A DNA stretch of 64,000 nt from the NCBI GenBank assembly GCA_015501605.1, contig JADNRZ010000007.1:124001-188000 (forward strand). Reading direction: 5' to 3'. Positions 54,799 to 64,000 of the stretch are shown piece after piece. The stretch comes from Panaeolus papilionaceus (Eukaryota > Basidiomycota > Agaricomycetes > Agaricales). Each line of letters opens with the position of its first letter. The stretch's first letter is position 1. The translations under genes were made by a program, and so were the position numbers. The notes beneath the pieces are model-generated. The model saw only the letters and a program-made list of their open reading frames with translations, was not told the origin of the DNA and ran no database searches.

Positions 54799-56990
54799 AT
54801 GTCTACTCAGAATGTTGAACACCCAAGTCCCCATGCAATCAACCGAGCAAAGTTTACCACCACCGCAAGATTGCTATCGTGCCTCGTAACAGAATCCTTG
54901 GTACAAGCTATCTACAGGCCTATAAAGTGGGACGGCATCTCAGGTGTTGCACTTATCTTAAGTGATTCACCATCACCGAAGGATGAGACCATTTCTCTTC
55001 ATTCTATACTTGCGGTAGTCCCACTTCATCATCCGCCAATCTTCAAAGATGGTGCATTCTCCTCTTTGGGAAAGCCAATTGGTTTATTGGATCCCCTAGA
55101 CATGTTTGAATTTGTTTATCAGGTGGTAGAGTCAATTCCAGAAAGTGGCCAGACCGAGGTATGTACGACTGTGATGGAGGATTTGCTTGAAATCTGACAT
55201 ACCCCCAGCATCGAAAACTTCTTGACACTGTCTGGAATGATATAAGGCCATTTCTCGCAGATTCCACCACGGACACACCGTTTTTATTCAGTTCGACCGA
55301 TGTCTTCACCATCTGGCACAAATACGCTGCGAGCAGTGAACTTGGGACAGATACAGAAAATGACATTGCGCTCGAGTTGTCTAGTGCTATTGAATGGCAA
55401 GGTAGACCTCATACTATCTCCTAAGCAAGTCGCCTGAGCCCTGTTGTCCAAGCGTATTCATATGACCACCCACCAACGGCACCTCTTTTTACGTCTCCCA
55501 GCATCGACTGGGAACAATCCATCGTCGAAGGCCACCCAACCCACCCTGTAGGCTTTCAATCACATCCCCAACGTATCACACTAACTAATGGTGCCTTTTT
55601 AGATGCACAAGACGCGTCGCTTCCTTGCCCCTTTGCCCAATTATCGTCCAGGCTCTTATGATCTCTTGCATCCCATGCTCAGATTTGTTTTTGTACCCCG
55701 TGAAAATTTGAAGATCACCTACGACTTCGAAGCTTTGACAGCACCGCTCCTCAAAGCGGCTTCGGATCGTGCAGGCCGACCATTCCCAGAGCACCTGGGA
55801 CATGTTGTTGTCCCAGTACATGAGCTTCAAGTCACTCATGTGAGAGCCAAGTTTCCAGATGCAATCATAACGCCAGTCGAGTACAGCATTCCGCTTCTGG
55901 CACAACAGAGTCTCAGGTATTATCACTCTATCGTCTTTATCAGCTTCTGTTCACTTAATCTGACGCCTAGATCCGTAATTGTCCCTGATGTTTATCGTGA
56001 TTTGCATCTCAAGCTGGGCGTTGGCGTCAAATTGACATCTGCTGTACGAACAATTTCTCCAGAATCGGCATACTTCGGACCGCGTTTCTCAAAACAGGTG
56101 GTACCCGCCCTGACCATGGATAAGAATATCGTAACTGTTGCCCGAGAACTCGCAAGTGCGGTCCATGTCGACCCAAATGGCGAAGTCGCGAAACATTGCG
56201 CTGCAATTGTCCGAGAATGCTTCGAGCTCACGAGCGAGGAGAGGGGCGAACGTTTGATTGTTTGCACTTCGCTAGTCGAACGTGGTCATCTTGGTACTGA
56301 TGGCCTTGTTCCTTCACTGATTCGTGTCTTTGAGTTGGACACTCAGGAGAAGCGCATCGAGTGGCTTGAAAAGTAAGTAATTTTACAAGCCAACAATCTA
56401 ATAACTCATGGTACCTTAGCTTTATATCTGTGTTTTTAAGAGCATTCTTGCCTCCTATGCTTTACAACGGTGTTGCTTTTGAGTGCCACCCTCAAAACTG
56501 CGTTGCGCGGTTCGATATCAAGACAAAAGAAATTAAAGGCTTCATCATCCGAGACTTCGGTGGTCTCAAAGTCCATCCGGAGACTCTCAAGGAAACGACG
56601 GGTGTGGACCTTGATGTTATCGACGGCCATTCAGTCATCGCGTCGACTCTACAGGAAGTGTATACGCGAATGTACCACACCATCATTCATAACCATTTCC
56701 AACAACTAATTCGCGTGCTTGACCTTCATTATAACGGTATCGGTTGGGATGTTGTGCGCCGGCAGCTCCGCGAGAACATACCATCCGACCATCCGTTGTA
56801 CGCAATCTGGCTTTCAGAAGATGTTAAAACCTTCCCGGGAAAGTGCTTTATGCGGATGCGAATGTCGTCTATGTATCGATTCGTAAGTATTGGACTTTAG
56901 TAAGGTATCTTTACTGAATTTCCTCCATCTTTTCAGCATCTCCACGGTCCATTCCCAAATCTCATTCACTATCAAGGGTGTGATCATTGA
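54799..56990 (+). CDS. NRPS-independent siderophore (NIS) synthetase A, IucA/IucC family
   Basis: Seven exons, 54799-55158, 55209-55401, 55453-55547, 55603-55916, 55971-56372, 56420-56882 and 56937-56990, join in phase to 626 residues, the family's usual size. Motifs in order are GHPTHP-MHKTR (211-221, ATP/substrate loop), VVVPVHELQ (284-292, where bacterial enzymes have HPWQ), TSAVRT (343-348), FECHPQN (475-481; family E-A-H-x-Q-N) and GFIIRDFGG (495-503). A FhuF-like palm ending HNHFQQLIRVLDL follows. NIS synthetases adenylate a carboxylate, classically citrate, and condense it with an amine or alcohol. No signal peptide is seen, so it is cytosolic. All key polar motif residues are kept, so it is probably active. 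The substrate cannot be read from sequence. Confidence 0.9.
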
Positions 56991-57226
56991 TATCTTCGGG
57001 TGGTGCCCCAGGCTATTGACTCTATGAGATGTTTCAGGAGCTATGTAAGTTGTGGCAGGATTCTCCAGATTGTTCCAATGTGTAAAACATTTAAATGGGA
57101 TATTTATCTGGGTTAAATATACTCTGAATAAAAAACCACCCGAGGTACTAGAAGTCAAACAAGGTTGCAGGAATTCCCGTTAATAGCAGCTCTGCTGCGC
57201 GGAGTTTAAATGTCCGCTGGACACAG

Positions 57227-57237
57227 TTATCAGATAA
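57227..57237. promoter_or_regulatory. Palindromic iron-responsive GATA site 1
   Basis: TTATCAGATAA contains ATCAGATAA (57229-57237), a full match to the ATCWGATAA consensus of fungal Urbs1/SreA/Sre1 iron repressors, with a GATAA core on each strand around a central A. Confidence 0.6.
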
Positions 57238-57820
57238 GCGACCTCCATGCATCTTTCATCTCAATGGCAACCTCAATGGTCCTCAGCCCTTCAAGTTGAA
57301 TTCCTTCAACGTGCTGCTTGTATGCTAATTCACTGGTATGGGTCATGTATGGACAAGTTTCTTGCAACCTGGAAGCCTTTTTTGGTGAAAAAAACTACCT
57401 TTATGCGTCGGTCTTGTGTTCTCTGCTATCTTTATATATGAATCGCTACCAATGGCAAACAATTTCTCTGTTCTGTCAATTAACTTTTTTTTCTTTGATG
57501 TTTTTCCCAGCTCCAATGTTCAGGATATCGCCAGGTAACTCCCGATCATGGGTTGGCGGTCGTGTGGAGGCAAGTGTTGCTCCTGTTGTGGTCCTTGTTT
57601 TTCACAAGGAGATTGACGGATAGCTTATATGTTAGGAAACTATCCCATCGACATTCTGTACCCATTTTTCTCCACTTGGCCTCACACTTGGAGTGTTTCG
57701 GGGGCTGTTTCAAACAACTTTGCCCTCCATGCGAGCGAAGTACTTTCGTTGGCGACCACGCGTGGAAATGCCGAAGCGCCAGCCGAGTGGGATCGCGTCC
57801 GGTTGAGATAACCGACATCT

Positions 57821-57837
57821 GGCTTATCAGATAAGCC
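57821..57837. promoter_or_regulatory. Palindromic iron-responsive GATA site 2
   Basis: GGCTTATCAGATAAGCC is a perfect 17-bp inverted repeat with a central A and includes ATCAGATAA at 57826-57834. It lies 391 bp upstream of the synthetase B start codon, and a single AGATAA core lies at 57806-57811 beside it. Confidence 0.65.
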
Positions 57838-58227
57838 GCATCTGGATCCCATGTTTCTCCATCACCTATCCTTTTTACAGCCAACTGATTATACTGCCCT
57901 GTTCTTCGGAGATCTCCCAAAGACAATAAAAGGGAAGATTCCTTTCTCGACTGATCACTTGCTTTCATCGGACGCGGTCTTCCTATTTGCCCACTCTGCT
58001 TGGATAAATTTCCTGCGAACCCCTAGACCCATACCCCAGAGCAAGTTTCAGTCATTTCTGCCTCATAAACATCGTTCACTAACAGCTTATCACAGCTAGG
58101 TATCGATAGAGCTTTCTGAAAGCCGGTACACCTATTTACCCTCCGTTTTCCTGTGTATTCTTCAGCGGCGCTTTTATGTATGTGGTCGAAACGCATTCTA
58201 CGCTGAACAATTTCCGATCAGTCAACA

Positions 58228-60511
58228 ATGCAGTTCTCCAACAATCGTGCTCGATTTTTAGCATCCTCGCTGCCTTGCGACATGCCAATGTCGTTTTGCA
58301 ACCCTTCACCCAGAGATCAAGCTAGTTTTGCAGTGATATCCCGCCTCCTGTCATGTCTCGTTACGGAGAGGATTCTTTCTGCTGTTTACATCCCATTCAG
58401 GCGGCCCTTACACGCAGCAGCAGGTTTTTCTGTTGTATTGTTAATCGATCCCAACCTAGAAGGCGTCGAAAACTCCAGTGTCATACATTCCGACGCCATT
58501 TTCGCAATAGTTCCGCTACGTCACATCCCGGTACTCCAAAAGCAGTCCCGGAGAAAACACGGTCACATAATCGGCCTTTTGGACCCATTAGATATGGTCC
58601 CCTATATATATTGTCCGAAGGAGGTAATAGCGAATGAGGAGAAGCAGGTATGCCGTCACCTTTATCAAAAGGTACAGTTAATAAAGCCTATCAGGACCCC
58701 TACTGGTCGTACATCGCGAGTCATCTTTCTGGGCATGCGTGGTGCACCACAAACGTTGATGCATTTCTCCCGGTGCATGACCCAGTTTTCCTATGGCTAA
58801 AGTTCGCGGATTGGGCGTCGACAACGCAATCCCTTGGCGAAGTGATTAAAGCGGAAATTCAAAGCTCGTTATACTGGCAAAGTAGGGTGCGCGCCGTATT
58901 TAACTTTTGCTTGTGCTGACAGATCGACCAGCTTTGTCTTACGAAAATCCTCCCCGGTGTCCCACTCTTTCATCGCCCGCAATTGAATGGGAACAAAGCT
59001 TGGTTGCAGGTCACCCAACTCACCCAGTTCGTCTGAAGCACATCATCGCGTTTTTTTCTCTTATTTAAGTCATCGCAGATGCACCGAGCTAGGATGCTTC
59101 CTTCAGTGTCCATGGACTATGACTGGTACCACCCACGAATTCAATTTGTCAAAATTAGGAAGGAAGACGTTATCGTGGCTGGAGATTTTGAGTCTGTTAT
59201 GGAAGGCTTGATCAACAAGGCTATTTTACGCGCTAACGCTCAGCCACCACTTGTGGATGGGTACCTTTTCATGCCGATTCATGAACTCCAGATTGAGAAT
59301 GTCAAGGCGAAATTCCCAAATGTGGAAATTCTGGATCCTGAGATTTGCCTCCTTGCTTCAGCGCAATCAAGCATCAGGTAAGGCAATCCGATTCCCAGGA
59401 TCTATTTGTGTCAATCATCTTTGGTATAGGACTGTTATAGTACCAGACGCTCCTGGAATCGCTCTGAAACTGGCGCTAGGAGTGAGGATATCGTCTGCGC
59501 TGAGAACGATCTCCCATTTCACGGCTGATTTTGGGCCTCGATTTTCGGCAGACGTTGTCCCGAAATTGGCGATCGATCCAACCATTTTGCACGTCGAGCG
59601 CGAAACCTCGAGCGCTGTTTTCTCTTCTCCTGACGCAGAGCTATCCAAACACCTGACTACGGTTATACGTGAGGAGTATCAGCCCCCTTTTGGGGAGGTA
59701 GTTATCGTCGTCGCAGCCCTTTTGGAGTACCACCATTCTGAATCACCTCCTGGCGTCTCTGCGGTGCAAGAGGCATTCCAGCTGTACACGAGAGAAAAGC
59801 GTATCAACTTTCTCGATAGGTCCGTTTCTGTGAGTCATTGTATGTTCCTATCTGACTTACTTCACCAGATACATTCGAATTGCGTGCGCAGCATTGATCC
59901 CTGCTCTGATTCGAAACGGTGTTGCCTTTGAAGCGCACGCCCAGAATGTGTTGGTTCGTGTTGACGTCGCGTCCAAGCAAGTAAAGGGGTTTGTCATCAG
60001 AGACCTCGGTGGATTGCGGATTCATCCTCCTACCCTTCGCTCATCAACTGGGACTGACTTTCAATTCCTACCAACGCACTGTGTCGCAACAGAATCATTG
60101 GACGAAATTTATCCCAAGTTCTACCATACCTTCGTTCACAATCACATACAGCGCTTAATTCGGCTTCTTGATCTTCATAATGATGGCGTTGGTTGGGATA
60201 TGCTTAGGAAGCATATGAATGCCGTTATACCACGCAGTCACCCAGTGTGGAAGGTTTGGATGGATCCCAATGCGTTGACCGTGGACTCGAAGTGTCTTTT
60301 ACGTATGAGGATGAAGGATTCCTATCGAGACGTGGGTGCATTTATGCCGCTTTTTATTCTTCTGCGACTGACTGGTTTATGTTGGTACCCAAAGATGATC
60401 TATAGTCCATATCCCAACATGATCCAGTATCGCCCTATTCTCAATCTTGACGAGGATATACCGAAGAAGAATTCTGGCAAGTGGGCCTGGCCGCAGTGCA
60501 TCATCGCCTGA
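58228..60511 (+). CDS. NRPS-independent siderophore (NIS) synthetase B, IucA/IucC family
   Basis: Seven exons, 58228-58647, 58695-58881, 58932-59026, 59079-59377, 59430-59819, 59869-60331 and 60395-60511, join in phase to 656 residues. The intron positions match those of synthetase A; exons 3 and 6 have the same lengths (95 and 463 nt). Motifs are GHPTHP-MHRAR (229-239), FMPIHELQ (298-305), SSALRT (355-360), FEAHAQN (484-490) and GFVIRDLGG (504-512), then HNHIQRLIRLLDL. Both proteins begin their conserved part with SRLLSCLVTE or a near match. B has a longer N-terminus and a different C-terminal exon. The ATG at 58228 could be replaced by in-frame ATGs at 58282 or 58288. It is a tandem paralogue of A, with the same reaction class (carboxylate-amine or ester ligation) inferred. 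Confidence 0.88.
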
Positions 60512-61042
60512 GCATTTGCTGTGGTTTCACCAGGTGCTTTGGGTGGTCAACGACATTCGAATCTATTTACTGTCTTGTGTTTCATTTATATATATGTATA
60601 TATTGACAACAGCGCTGGGGTTTCGTTCTAATCGAAAATACTGCTTGACCGTTGAGGGCATTGTTGTGATCGTGAGAAACGAGGGTAAAGTATGAGCGAG
60701 GGGTGTTGTCGACCTAGTTTCCATCTTTCGTCTCTTGCGGAGAGTCGGAAGAACTGGAGCCCAAAATGCGCATCAACACCGATTTGACAGCACTTGTATT
60801 GTTTCTATTACAGTCCGTCCCATTTTTCGACTGGAAGAGACGGTCCTCACGGAGCATCGCTTTGTAGTCAAGCACCAAAGCACTTTCAGCGCATCATCCA
60901 AAGTCAAATCATCGCCTTGGCCAATTCGGAAAATCCTAATAGGCCATCTTTTCTAACTTTGATGGGTACAACAATCACTCGCTACTGTTATATAAACACA
61001 AAGTAGTCCCTGTACTCTGCCTTTCTTCCACCTTTTCTCATC
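60512..61042. other. Intergenic region upstream of the C2 protein
   Basis: No gene was recognised. TATATAAA at 60989-60996 lies 46 bp before the ATG at 61043 and is a good TATA box. Confidence 0.5.
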
Positions 61043-63004
61043 ATGTCACGACCATCGACGTCCAGCCCCGCCAGTAAACCACTTCCAGAGGTGATGGACA
61101 AAGATAATGAACTTGGAACACTGATTGTCGTCCTCCTGAAGGCGCGCAATCTTAACGACAAGCATTCCTTTAGAAAACAGGACGTTTTCGCTCAAGCAAC
61201 TCTCAACGGTGCGTTTTCCGCCCATTTCTTCATCGCAAACATCTCTGATCGTGTTCTGTTACCTGGAATTCCTCATCGATCTCATCCTCATCGCGAATGT
61301 ACTCTATACCAACCACCCCCCGGTTTCCACATTCCACAGGTACCACCAAACAGACAGCAGTAGATATCAAGGGCGGACAGCATCCCGAATGGGATGGGGA
61401 AGTACGCTTTCCAATCATGAAAAACACAGGAGCCAAATTCCGGAAATTAGAAGTTGCGTGCTATGCCAAAGAACCGCGAAGTGATGATATCCTGGGCAAG
61501 GGTACTGTTGACATCACAGAGACGCTGAAGACGGGGGAGTTTGACGGTAGGCACACAGCTCCAGTTCGGTGGTGCGGATTAACCTAATTTTCCACTAGAT
61601 TGGGTGCCGTTGGACATAGACGGAGTACAAAGAGGGGACGTCTATCTTGAGATGACCTATTACGCCAATGCTCCTCCACCAGCGTCAACAGCAGCACCCA
61701 GTCCTAACAAGTTTCTTGCTGCTGTGAAGAACCAGGATGGCCAGTTGATGCGCCGCCCATCAAAGCTAAAACCCTCTGAAAGATTATCTCGTCCTGCCCC
61801 AGCTCACTCGCAGTATCAGTATCCAGCCCCTGGAACCTCTCCACCATCGCACTATGGCACATCGCGTCCATCAGGTCTTCAGAACAGCTATTCACCTCCA
61901 AGACGTGAGGGTAGCTATGAGCAATCTCCTACGGCCGGATCCCCTCATTCGCGGGTTCCAAGTGGAGGACTACCCAACTTCCTCCAACCAGGCGCGACGA
62001 ATCAGCGCCCAGGATCCACTCCTTTGCCGAACCTCCTCAGACCAGGAGGGACACCTTCCCCTGCCTCACCAGGGCCCAATGGCGCCCCTAACCCATATCT
62101 GCAAGGCCACGGACGCACACCGTCCACGTCCCCACCCTCTGTCAGCCCGCTGAATACTGCAGTTGCTGCGAATAACCCTTACCTGCAGTCCCCATCCACT
62201 GCGGTTCCAGGCAGGTATAGTCACACACCGGCCCCTGTGACAGGTACACCCGTGGCGACCGCCCCTCAAAATCCATATTTTGCAAGTTCTACCCCGGCAC
62301 CGACACCAACACCAGGATATCACCACGGACATCCGCCTCAGCAACCAGCCTATGGGCCTACATCCCCATACGGAGGACAAAATGCCCCGCCTCTCCTATG
62401 GCAACAAGCAGGCAATCCACCACCGTCCTCCAGCGGTTTTAATTTTCCCACACCCAATGTTGTCTCACCTGTACGCGAATCGCTCCAACCGGTGTATCAA
62501 AACGTGGGTGCAGCAGTCAGTGATCCTGGTTACGCAGGTTCTCGTCCATACGGGCCCCCACAAGGACACAGTGTAAATGCCCCGCCTTATCGACACGCAT
62601 CATCAGCGCACTCGTTACCCCTACAGCAGCCCCAAGATGATCGGTTAGACGCGCATCTTCTCGCACGGTATCAATCGCCCTTACCACTACCCCCTGGAGC
62701 CACCAGCCAACCCACACGGCCTGCACCCGCCGTCTCTAATCCCAATGTCACGAGCTCGGGAGGATATCACCAACATCACCAAACATCTTCCGCTGCAAGG
62801 CCAGTGTCCCCTCCCAAAGCGCCCACCCCGGCCCCTGGAAGATTGGATGCCTTGAGAAGAGCGGAAGAAGAAGCCGCGAGGAGGCGCGAACAAGAAATAA
62901 AGGACTTGGAGCTCGCTTTGCAGTTAGATCGGGAACTGAATATGCAGGAGAATTCTGGCAGCCGACCCAACCCCAATGACCCGATGCCTGGAAGCTGGAG
63001 ATAG
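61043..63004 (+). CDS. C2-domain protein, Inn1/Fic1 (ingression) type
   Basis: Three exons, 61043-61208, 61340-61546 and 61599-63004, join in phase to 592 residues. A single N-terminal C2 domain (about residues 20-150) contains LGTLIVVLLKARNLNDK, QDVFAQATLNG, HPEWDGEVRFPIM and GDVYLEMTYY. The rest is Pro/Ser/Tyr-rich with many PxxP motifs and ends in a charged helix (LDALRRAEEEAARRREQE...). This layout is that of Inn1 (budding yeast) and Fic1 (fission yeast). In those, the C2 domain acts on the membrane at the division site and the PxxP tail binds SH3 domains of Hof1/Cdc15 and Cyk3. A role in septum formation is inferred. Confidence 0.82.
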
Positions 63005-63323
63005 CGACAATTTGACACCCAACGACTCAGATTTTCCTTCATTTTTTTTCTCTTACTTTTTCCATGCTCTACTCCTTTAAATTGACACACTGATCGGAAT
63101 ACTTGCGAATTGATTTATGATTAACCCAATGCTAAACGGGCAAAATGTCACACCTAGTTATGATATACAGTGCATTAATATAGGTTTCAATGATTTTTGC
63201 GGAAACGTAGGATTAGTGGCTAATGATAATGTCTCTGCTTCGTAAGTATAATAGTTGGGCGATGTTATGCATGTTCTAACTATTCTAGTGCAATGTTGGT
63301 TTCTTTGATATAGGGTTGTAGTT
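63005..63323. other. Convergent 3' intergenic region
   Basis: 319 bp between convergent genes, AT-rich. Nothing was recognised. Confidence 0.4.
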
Positions 63324-64000
63324 CTATGTGACTTGCGTCATTCCTGTCGTGGAAGTCGTCTGCATAGCTCCAGCACTGTTTCGATAGCGATGTAATTCTC
63401 CTTTTGCTCTGTTTTTGGATTGACGAAGGTCGGCGACGAATGTTAAGAGGAAGAAGGTAAATCCAAATGCAATAACCCATTCGATAACCGCTGTAAAAAT
63501 AGCAAAGCACGAATCAGGTTATGCGTCATCTATGAGCTACCTTGGAGCACATACCTCCAACGTCCTTTGCACGGGAGAGAGTAACACCAAACGCAATGGC
63601 AAGAGTGACGAGAATGGTTGTGATGATACCCTTGGCAATATATGCAGCTCGAAGTTCTCTTAGACCTTCGAAATCTTTGCTGATGTATCGATACTGTTGA
63701 GATGAAGAAGTCGACTATATATCGATTCGAACGACAATGCATTGAAGATTACATACCTCTGCGATGGTGAAGATGGCGCTCAAGGTGACTCCAACGATAA
63801 AGACGACGAGCATCGAACGATGTACACTCGGAAAGCGCTTGGTATCGAACACTGACAATAGAATGAGGCCCAGTCCACCAATTGCAGAACCAAGCACTGC
63901 TAGGTTAGCCAGATGACGCTCTCTTCTTCGTATATGGGGCATGAGGCTTAATGCGAAGAATAAAGAATACACAAAAGGTTAGCCAGGATACCATTGACGT
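63324..64000 (-). CDS. Frag1/DRAM/Sfk1-family membrane protein (5' end off the window)
   Basis: Visible exons are 63490-63324, 63693-63555 and one ending at 63757 that begins near 63950-63960; earlier exons lie beyond the right edge. Hydrophobic segments read LANLAVLGSAIGGLGLILLS, MLVVFIVGVTLSAIFTIAEY, IITTILVTLAIAFGV and VIEWVIAFGFTFFLLTFVADL, with SVFDTKRFPSVH between the first two. The D-T and H positions are typical of the Frag1/DRAM/Sfk1 domain. Yeast Sfk1 is a plasma-membrane protein that supports the PI4-kinase Stt4. The tail is Thr-rich and short (MQTTSTTGMTQVT). Confidence covers the family, not a specific orthologue. Confidence 0.75.

Larger units (their letters stand above)
56991..58227. 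other. Spacer between NIS synthetases A and B
   Basis: 1.24 kb without a convincing gene; short ORFs on both strands show no family resemblance and no fragment of a third synthetase. It carries two palindromic ATCAGATAA sites and further HGATAA cores at 57806-57811 and 58087-58092 (minus), so it probably serves as the promoter of synthetase B. Confidence 0.5.

Noticed and set aside
57546..57968. Minus-strand ORF of 140 codons between the NIS genes
   Set aside because: It overlaps the GATA palindrome at 57821-57837 and shows no family resemblance; likely chance.
56991..58227. Searched for a relic of a third NIS synthetase in the spacer
   Set aside because: No HPxHP, HELQ, RT or HxQN motif remnants found in any frame.

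Overview
This is a nuclear window from a filamentous basidiomycete, most likely an Agaricomycete (mushroom-forming fungus). The support is short introns of about 45-65 nt with GTRNGT donors, genes packed on both strands, a fungal MUP1-type permease, a DASH kinetochore subunit, a C-5 sterol desaturase, a TPR/CHAT protein and an intron-containing tRNA-Arg(CCG). I rebuilt gene models by joining frames across introns and requiring reading phase to close. Names come from motif recognition, not from database searches.

Layout. 1-9.1 kb: a 3'-truncated TPR/CHAT protein (-), an unrecognised 350-aa protein (+), Vps51 of the GARP complex (-) and an AT-hook/Myb-like nuclear protein (-). 9.8-15.6 kb: a DUF1295 membrane reductase-like protein and a 21-exon CSC1/OSCA-type ion channel (both +). 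15.7-24 kb: Dad2 (-), ERG3 C-5 sterol desaturase (+), a cytochrome P450 (+) and the Rae1/Gle2 mRNA-export WD40 protein (-). 24.4-29 kb: a vacuolar/PMCA-type Ca2+-ATPase (-). 29-32.7 kb: a gene-poor stretch with one intron-containing tRNA-Arg(CCG). 32.7-40 kb: trehalose-6-phosphate synthase (-), ribosomal stalk protein P0 (-) and a large mitochondrial PPR-like protein (+). 40-47.7 kb: a MUP1-like methionine/amino-acid permease (-), a ZC3HC1/NIPA-type zinc-finger protein (+) and a Dbp6/DDX51 DEAD-box helicase (-). 48-60.5 kb: a YOR1-like ABCC transporter (-), then two tandem IucA/IucC-family NRPS-independent siderophore (NIS) synthetase genes (+). 61-64 kb: an Inn1/Fic1-like C2 protein (+) and a 5'-truncated Frag1/DRAM/Sfk1-type membrane protein (-).

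The most interesting locus is 48-60.5 kb. Two NIS synthetase paralogues share the same seven-exon structure, including two exons of identical length (95 and 463 nt), and both keep the family motifs. The first is divergently transcribed from the ABC transporter across a 542-bp promoter. The 1.2-kb spacer between the synthetases carries two copies of ATCAGATAA, each inside a TTATC-A-GATAA palindrome. This matches the published consensus (ATCWGATAA) of the Urbs1/SreA/Sre1 iron-responsive GATA repressors. It looks like a compact, iron-regulated carboxylate-siderophore locus, unlike the NRPS hydroxamate clusters usually described in basidiomycetes. The biochemical role remains inference.
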